Assembly: GCF_947253055.1 (NCBI RefSeq) | Contig: NZ_CAMXYE010000018.1 | Span: 1 to 19,485 of the forward strand | DNA from: an uncultured Arcanobacterium sp. | GTDB lineage: Bacteria; Actinomycetota; Actinomycetes; Actinomycetales; Actinomycetaceae | Direction: 5' to 3' | DNA: 19,485 nt | Shown here: piece after piece, positions 14,807 to 19,485 of the stretch | How positions within the stretch are numbered: position 1 is the stretch's first letter | Layout: each line of letters opens with the position of its first letter | Position numbers and translations under genes: made by a program | The notes under the pieces: model-generated | What the model was told of the DNA's origin: nothing | Databases searched by the model: none | Seen by the model: the letters and a program-made list of their open reading frames with translations, nothing else

Positions 14807-17800
14807 TTGCATTCGCTTGGGCTTCGGCAGCTGTGCAAGAATATAGGGGTGCACAATCCGCTTTCTCGTTTTACTCCCGCGCAGCTCGAGCAGCGGGAAG
14901 CGAGCGTGCCGGAAATCTCCTATCCGCCTGAACTCCCGATTACGGCCCGGCAGGCAGATATTAAGAAAGCTATCGCCGAGAATCAAGTGGTAATTCTCTC
15001 CGGCGCCACCGGCTCGGGAAAAACTACTCAGTTGCCGAAAATTTGCTTAGAACTAGGGCGTGGCATCCATGGCTTGATTGGTCATACGCAGCCCCGCCGA
15101 ATTGCCGCCCGCACCGTGGCCAGCCGAATTAGTGCAGAGCTAAAGACCGAGCTAGGAGGAATAGTCGGCTATCAAGTGCGTTTCACGGAGCAAGTATCGC
15201 CCCAGACTCTGATCAAATTGATGACGGACGGAATTCTGCTCGCGGAGATTCCCGCCGATCCACAGCTTCTGCGCTACGACACTATAATTATCGACGAAGC
15301 CCACGAGCGCTCCTTAAATATCGATTTTTTACTCGGATATTTAGCGCAGCTTCTCCCCCAGCGCCCCGACCTGAAGCTGATAATCACCTCTGCCACTATC
15401 GATTCACAGCGCTTCGCCCAGCACTTTGGAAAATTCCTAGCCAAAAACGCTAGCTCGAAAGCAGTGCCCGTAATTGAAGTGAGTGGGCGCACCTATCCGA
15501 TAGAAATCCGCTATCGCCCCCTCGATAGTGAAACTGCGGCAGACACTGCCGGAAGCTCTATTACAAATACGGCTACAGGCGCTGTTACAGACACAACCAC
15601 AGATACCGAAGCGCGCTTTCAACCCCGCGACCAGGTGACGGGAATTCTGGAAGCAGCCGAAGAGCTGATGGCGGAAGGGCCCGGCGATATCTTGGTGTTT
15701 CTTTCCGGAGAGGGAGAAATACGCGATACGGAAAAAGCTTTCCGTGACCACCTCCAAAATCGCTATATCGCACCCGGAGAAAAATCTAAGGTGCCGGGCG
15801 CAGTAGAGATTATGCCGCTCTATGCCCGGCTCTCTATGGCAGAGCAACACCGAATTTTCACTGCCCACCCCCATCGGCGCATCGTGCTCGCCACCAATAT
15901 CGCAGAAACTTCTCTTACCGTGCCCGGGATTCGCTACGTAATAGACCCCGGTACTGCCCGAATTTCCCGTTATTCAGCTAAAACAAAAGTACAGCGCCTC
16001 CCTATCGAAGCAGTTTCCCGATCGGCAGCTGATCAACGAGCTGGGCGCTGCGGGCGGCTCGCCGGCGGTATCGCGATTCGTCTTTATAGCGAAGCAGATT
16101 TTCTAGCTCGCCCGCAATTTACCGAACCAGAGATTCAGCGCACCTCACTCGCCTCCGTCATACTGCAGATGGCGGCACTCCAACTAGGGGAAGTAGCAGA
16201 TTTCCCGTTTCTTGATCCCCCTAATATGCAGGCGATACAGGCTGGCAAACAACTTCTAGAAGAAATCGGTGCGCTGGAGCTAAACCGCAGCACCCCTCGC
16301 TTAACTAAAATGGGGAGAAAACTCGCTCGCCTCCCCATCGATCCACGACTGGGCAGAATGCTGCTCGAAGCGGCGGAAAACGGCTGTGCGGCCGAAGTGC
16401 TCGTGCTGGTAGCCGCAATGAGCGTACAAGATGTACGGCTGCGCCCGGCCGAATTCGCCACCCAAGCCGATCAGCTACACAGCCGTTTCATCGATTCGCG
16501 TTCCGATTTTCTTGCCTATCTAAATTTATGGCGTTACCTGCGCTTCCAGCAGCAAGAACTTTCTGGATCGCAGTTTCGGCGGCTCTGCCAAGATGAATAT
16601 CTGAATTGGCTGCGTTTTCGCGAGTGGCAAGACGTGGTAAATCAGCTCCGCCAATTAGCTAAACCGCTCGGTATTTATTTGAAACGCCTACAGATTCCCA
16701 CTGCCGCGCAAGCGCAAAAAGAAATTACTGCCCATCCGGAAGCTGGAAAAAATTACGCAGTGGCGGCAGCAGTGCGCAAATTCGGAAATTCCGCCGATGT
16801 GCCCGCCGCAGAAGCTATTCACCGCTCTTTACTCACCGGTATGCTCTCCAAAATTGGCAACTGGGATCAACGCCATGGCAACTATATCGGGCCGCGCGGA
16901 AGCCGCTTTGTAATCTGGCCTGGCTCTGGACTAAATAAACGCAATCCCGAATGGGTAATGGCTAGCGAATTAGTGGAAACTTCGCGGCTTTTTGCCCGCA
17001 CGGTAGCGCAGATACGCCCTGAGTGGATAGAGAGAGCAGCAGGCCCTCTCCTAAAGACTCAATACTCCGAGCCTTACTGGTCAGCTCGGCGCGGAGCGGC
17101 AGAAGTACACGCCAAAATCACTCTATATGGATTGCCGATTATTGCCGATAGAAGAGTGCCTCTTACCCAAGTAGGCACTGCCGAGGCGCGCGCCTTAGCG
17201 CGTGAACTCTTTATTCGCCACGCCCTGGTGGAGCAAGATTGGCGGGCGCCGCACGCTTTCCTAAAGCAGAATCGGCAGGCTCTAGCAGAAGCCCACGAGA
17301 GTGAAAATCGCCGGCGCGAATTTGGATTAGTGGCAGATGAATTTGCTCGCTTCGATTTCTTTGCTAAGCGGCTCCCAAAAAATATCTTTTCGGGAAGACA
17401 CTTCGATAAGTGGTGGAAAACTATGCGCACAGAGCAGCCGCATCTGCTCGATTTTACGCAAGAATTTCTCCTCGGAAAAAATCTAAATTCCGCAGCAGAT
17501 TTTCCTTCTGAATGGCCACAAGGAGATATTCTTCTGCCCATCGTCTACGAATTCCGCCCCGGCGGTTACGGAGATGGGCTCACAATTGAGATTCCGGTGG
17601 CTCTGCTTCCGCAATTAAAAGAAAATGGCTTTGATTGGCTGGTGCCCGGGATGTGGGAAGAGCTCACCACCAGCACTATCCGCGCACTTCCGAAAAAAAT
17701 ACGCCGGCAATTAGTGCCTGCCCTCGATACGGCGCGAGAAATAATTAAGCTCTTCCCCACTTGGGAAGAAATAGTGGCTGCTCCCCCTAGTTTCCAAAAA

Positions 17801-19081
17801 ACCTTTACCGCAGCAGCTCGGCAACTGCGCGCAGTAGAGATTCCGGAAGAAGTCTGGGAAACCGTAGAACTGCCAGAGCATTTACAGATGCACTTCCGGG
17901 TGCGTTCAGAGAAAGGTGCCGTACTCGCGGAGGGAGTTTCGCTGCGAGAGCTGCAGGCAGAGCTGGCGCCGCAAGCCCGTACCGCGGTGGAATCCGTGGT
18001 GCAGGGAGCAGTAGCAAAAGCTTTAGAAGAAGCGGAAAGACGCTTGCGCCAGCAGGCAGCTAGGGAAAAATCCGCCCACGATTCCGCTCAGCGCGCTGCC
18101 CAAGCAGCTGCAGCGAAAAAAGCAGAAGAAGCGGCGGGGGGAAGAAAAATAACTGCACAAGCTGCGCATTTATCCACTTGGCCGCAACTACCGGGAGGAG
18201 AAATTCCGGAAATAGTGGAAAACTCTACGCCTGCCGGGGTGGTGCGCGGATATCCAGCACTTGTGGCACGAAAAACTACTTTTGCTACGCTACAAGCCGG
18301 AGATGTAGAGCTGCGCGTACTTTCTACCGCAGCTCAGCAGCTTCAAGCCCAGCGCACCGGAATAATCAGCCTCTTAGCGGGGGAAGTGGCATTGCCAGAA
18401 ATCCGTATCACCACACGGTGGAATGGAAAAGAAGCCCTTATTCTGGCGGGCTCCCCTTATCCAGATACTGCCGCGCTCGTGGCTGATTTACAGCTAGCAG
18501 CGGTGCGAAATTTGGCAGATAGCTGGGGGAAGACGCATAAAATTCCCCTGGGTAAGCTGCGTAGCGAAAAACAATATCTAGAGCTTCGCCAATATGTAAA
18601 AAATGGTTTAGAAGATGAGATATACCAGCTGGCACTCCGCAGTGTGCAGATTTTTATAAATTGGGCAGAAGTGGAGTCCGCTTTAGAAAAAGCCAGTATT
18701 TCCCTGATAAATCCAGTCACCGATATTCACGCCCAAATTTCGCAGTTAATCTATGCCGGTTTTATATCGCGAACTCCCGAAAAGTATTTTCCCTATCTTT
18801 CCCGCTATTTACAGGCGGCGAAGTGCCGAATAGAGAAAGCCGCCCTCAATATAGAACGCGATGAAGAGTTGGCGCTGCAGATAGCGGAAATAGCTGAATG
18901 GATACAAGATTTACAAGTAACCGCGCGGGAAAATCCACCCGAAACTGCTCTCGCAGAGCGCGCGCGCCGCGGAAGATGGCTACTTGAGGAATTACGCGTA
19001 TCTTTTTTTGCGCAGCAATTGGGGACGGCAGAAAAAGTATCCCCACAGCGTCTGGCTAAGTTACTGCGTGGAAAGAAATAA
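14807..19081 (+). CDS. hrpA: ATP-dependent RNA helicase HrpA (DEAH box)
   Basis: A very long DEAH-box RNA helicase of about 1,424 residues, a little longer than E. coli HrpA (1,300). In E. coli it acts in mRNA processing and translation-related RNA metabolism. It has Walker A GATGSGKTT (66-74), DEAH (163-166), the SAT motif shortly after, and motif VI QRAGRCGR (410-417). The C-terminal half contains the HrpA-specific extension, with a helical Ala/Glu-rich stretch near residues 1068-1112. A threonine-rich insert (about 246-268) sits between the two RecA domains. The start is uncertain: the TTG at 14807 gives the longest form, but the GTG at 14849 or 14906 is also possible because homology only begins near EISYPPELPITARQ (residue 36). 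It diverges from nrdD across 162 bases. Confidence 0.94.
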   Translation: MHSLGLRQLCKNIGVHNPLSRFTPAQLEQREASVPEISYPPELPITARQADIKKAIAENQVVILSGATGSGKTTQLPKICLELGRGIHGLIGHTQPRRIAARTVASRISAELKTELGGIVGYQVRFTEQVSPQTLIKLMTDGILLAEIPADPQLLRYDTIIIDEAHERSLNIDFLLGYLAQLLPQRPDLKLIITSATIDSQRFAQHFGKFLAKNASSKAVPVIEVSGRTYPIEIRYRPLDSETAADTAGSSITNTATGAVTDTTTDTEARFQPRDQVTGILEAAEELMAEGPGDILVFLSGEGEIRDTEKAFRDHLQNRYIAPGEKSKVPGAVEIMPLYARLSMAEQHRIFTAHPHRRIVLATNIAETSLTVPGIRYVIDPGTARISRYSAKTKVQRLPIEAVSRSAADQRAGRCGRLAGGIAIRLYSEADFLARPQFTEPEIQRTSLASVILQMAALQLGEVADFPFLDPPNMQAIQAGKQLLEEIGALELNRSTPRLTKMGRKLARLPIDPRLGRMLLEAAENGCAAEVLVLVAAMSVQDVRLRPAEFATQADQLHSRFIDSRSDFLAYLNLWRYLRFQQQELSGSQFRRLCQDEYLNWLRFREWQDVVNQLRQLAKPLGIYLKRLQIPTAAQAQKEITAHPEAGKNYAVAAAVRKFGNSADVPAAEAIHRSLLTGMLSKIGNWDQRHGNYIGPRGSRFVIWPGSGLNKRNPEWVMASELVETSRLFARTVAQIRPEWIERAAGPLLKTQYSEPYWSARRGAAEVHAKITLYGLPIIADRRVPLTQVGTAEARALARELFIRHALVEQDWRAPHAFLKQNRQALAEAHESENRRREFGLVADEFARFDFFAKRLPKNIFSGRHFDKWWKTMRTEQPHLLDFTQEFLLGKNLNSAADFPSEWPQGDILLPIVYEFRPGGYGDGLTIEIPVALLPQLKENGFDWLVPGMWEELTTSTIRALPKKIRRQLVPALDTAREIIKLFPTWEEIVAAPPSFQKTFTAAARQLRAVEIPEEVWETVELPEHLQMHFRVRSEKGAVLAEGVSLRELQAELAPQARTAVESVVQGAVAKALEEAERRLRQQAAREKSAHDSAQRAAQAAAAKKAEEAAGGRKITAQAAHLSTWPQLPGGEIPEIVENSTPAGVVRGYPALVARKTTFATLQAGDVELRVLSTAAQQLQAQRTGIISLLAGEVALPEIRITTRWNGKEALILAGSPYPDTAALVADLQLAAVRNLADSWGKTHKIPLGKLRSEKQYLELRQYVKNGLEDEIYQLALRSVQIFINWAEVESALEKASISLINPVTDIHAQISQLIYAGFISRTPEKYFPYLSRYLQAAKCRIEKAALNIERDEELALQIAEIAEWIQDLQVTARENPPETALAERARRGRWLLEELRVSFFAQQLGTAEKVSPQRLAKLLRGKK

Positions 19082-19166
19082 ATTCACAAACTGCCATACT
19101 AAGAAATGCCATAATATCGCAACAGCACAATCACTCAGCGCAGTGAAAACTAGTAGCTATAACAAA

Positions 19167-19197
19167 CGGGTAGCCCCGAAACTTTCGGAGCTACCCG
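19167..19197 (-). terminator. Hairpin terminator between hrpA and the GtrA-family gene
   Basis: CGGGTAGC (19167-19174) pairs perfectly with GCTACCCG (19190-19197). An inner CGAAA/TTTCG arm extends the stem almost to the tip, with one mismatch. Read on the - strand the hairpin is followed by TTTGTTA, so it suits the end of the right-hand gene, whose stop is 22 bases away. It may also stop hrpA transcripts, though the + strand side has only CCTCGTT after the stem. Confidence 0.8.
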
Positions 19198-19218
19198 CCT
19201 CGTTACAAGCAGAAAAAC

Positions 19219-19485
19219 TTAAGCTTCTGCTACTGTTTTCGGTGCTTTATCTTTCTTCGGCTCGCGGAATACTACGTACTTCCACCAGAGGAATTCGCCG
19301 ACGAAGTTCACCAACAGATTGCCGAACTTTACCAGCATTGGGTGCAGACCCTTAGCTACCAATTCACCAGTCCACCACGTAGAAGCCGGCAAGAACACTA
19401 CGTAGAAAAGAGCTACTTTAAACATAGCAATCGGAATATTATTAGTGGATTTGAAGGTGAACTTACGATTAATCGTAAAGTTCCA
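19219..19485 (-). CDS. GtrA-family membrane protein, N-terminus beyond the right edge
   Basis: The frame is open through the last base, so only the C-terminal 88 residues are visible; the ATG at 19425 is internal. The visible part starts WNFTIN-RKFTF, a block typical of GtrA-like proteins, then has two hydrophobic segments (MFKVALFYVVFLPASTWW and KFGNLLVNFVGEFLWWKYVVF) and a charged Lys/Glu-rich tail. GtrA proteins are small four-helix membrane proteins. Some flip undecaprenyl-phosphate-linked sugars for polysaccharide or teichoic-acid decoration, and others have no known role. The gene points toward hrpA, with a hairpin terminator between them. The family is likely; the specific substrate cannot be inferred. 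Confidence 0.75.
   Translation of the reverse strand, partial: WNFTINRKFTFKSTNNIPIAMFKVALFYVVFLPASTWWTGELVAKGLHPMLVKFGNLLVNFVGEFLWWKYVVFREPKKDKAPKTVAEA

Noticed and set aside
14775..14846. Short 23-codon frame ending 2 bases before an in-frame GTG of hrpA, a possible leader peptide
   Set aside because: The best -10 hexamer (14771-14776) overlaps its ATG, so transcription would start inside it and the start codon would not be in the message.
15437..15874. Antisense frame of 145 codons opposite hrpA
   Set aside because: It lies within the conserved helicase core and has no recognisable motifs.
1..19485. Mobile elements, CRISPR arrays, phage genes or toxin-antitoxin pairs
   Set aside because: I saw no transposase or integrase motifs, no regularly spaced long repeats, and no long terminal inverted repeats; coding content is core-genome in character.

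Overview
The window looks like ordinary chromosomal DNA of a mid-GC actinobacterium. Actinomycetaceae-like relatives such as Mobiluncus or Varibaculum are a guess, not a demonstrated placement. The pointers are: a membrane protein that joins a kinase-like domain to a lipid-flippase-like domain, an architecture I associate with Actinobacteria; a full-length HrpA helicase with its C-terminal extension; a YtxH-like small membrane protein; GTG and TTG starts; and a TANNNT-type -10 directly in front of a GTG start. An anaerobic (class III) ribonucleotide reductase implies growth without oxygen at least part of the time. I see no phage, IS element, CRISPR array, tRNA or rRNA.

Left third (1-4859, all + strand): the C-terminal part of purB (adenylosuccinate lyase), a DedA-family membrane protein, a roughly 200-base gap with hairpins and three 14-base-phased repeats, then a copper module of a CopZ-like metallochaperone and a CopA-type P1B ATPase. 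The repeats lie directly upstream of the metallochaperone and are the best candidate for its metal-responsive operator. No regulator gene for it is in the window.

Middle (4860-10649): an 898-residue polytopic protein with a degenerate kinase-like domain fused to a flippase-like domain, apparently read from a leaderless GTG; then pgm (phosphoglucomutase) followed closely by a GntR/UTRA regulator. These face a short YtxH-like membrane protein on the - strand, four bases away.

Right half (10732-19485): on the - strand, a membrane-anchored endonuclease/exonuclease/phosphatase-fold protein and the nrdD-nrdG pair (anaerobic ribonucleotide reductase and its radical-SAM activase), with an NrdR-box-like site over the nrdD promoter. 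Divergent from nrdD is hrpA, a DEAH-box RNA helicase of about 1,420 residues. It converges on a GtrA-family gene that runs off the right edge, with a strong hairpin terminator between them.

The genes are mostly housekeeping, and I found no convincing new multi-gene system. The items most worth a second look are the pseudokinase-flippase fusion with its leaderless start, the phased repeats before the copper genes, and the NrdR-type operator at nrdD.
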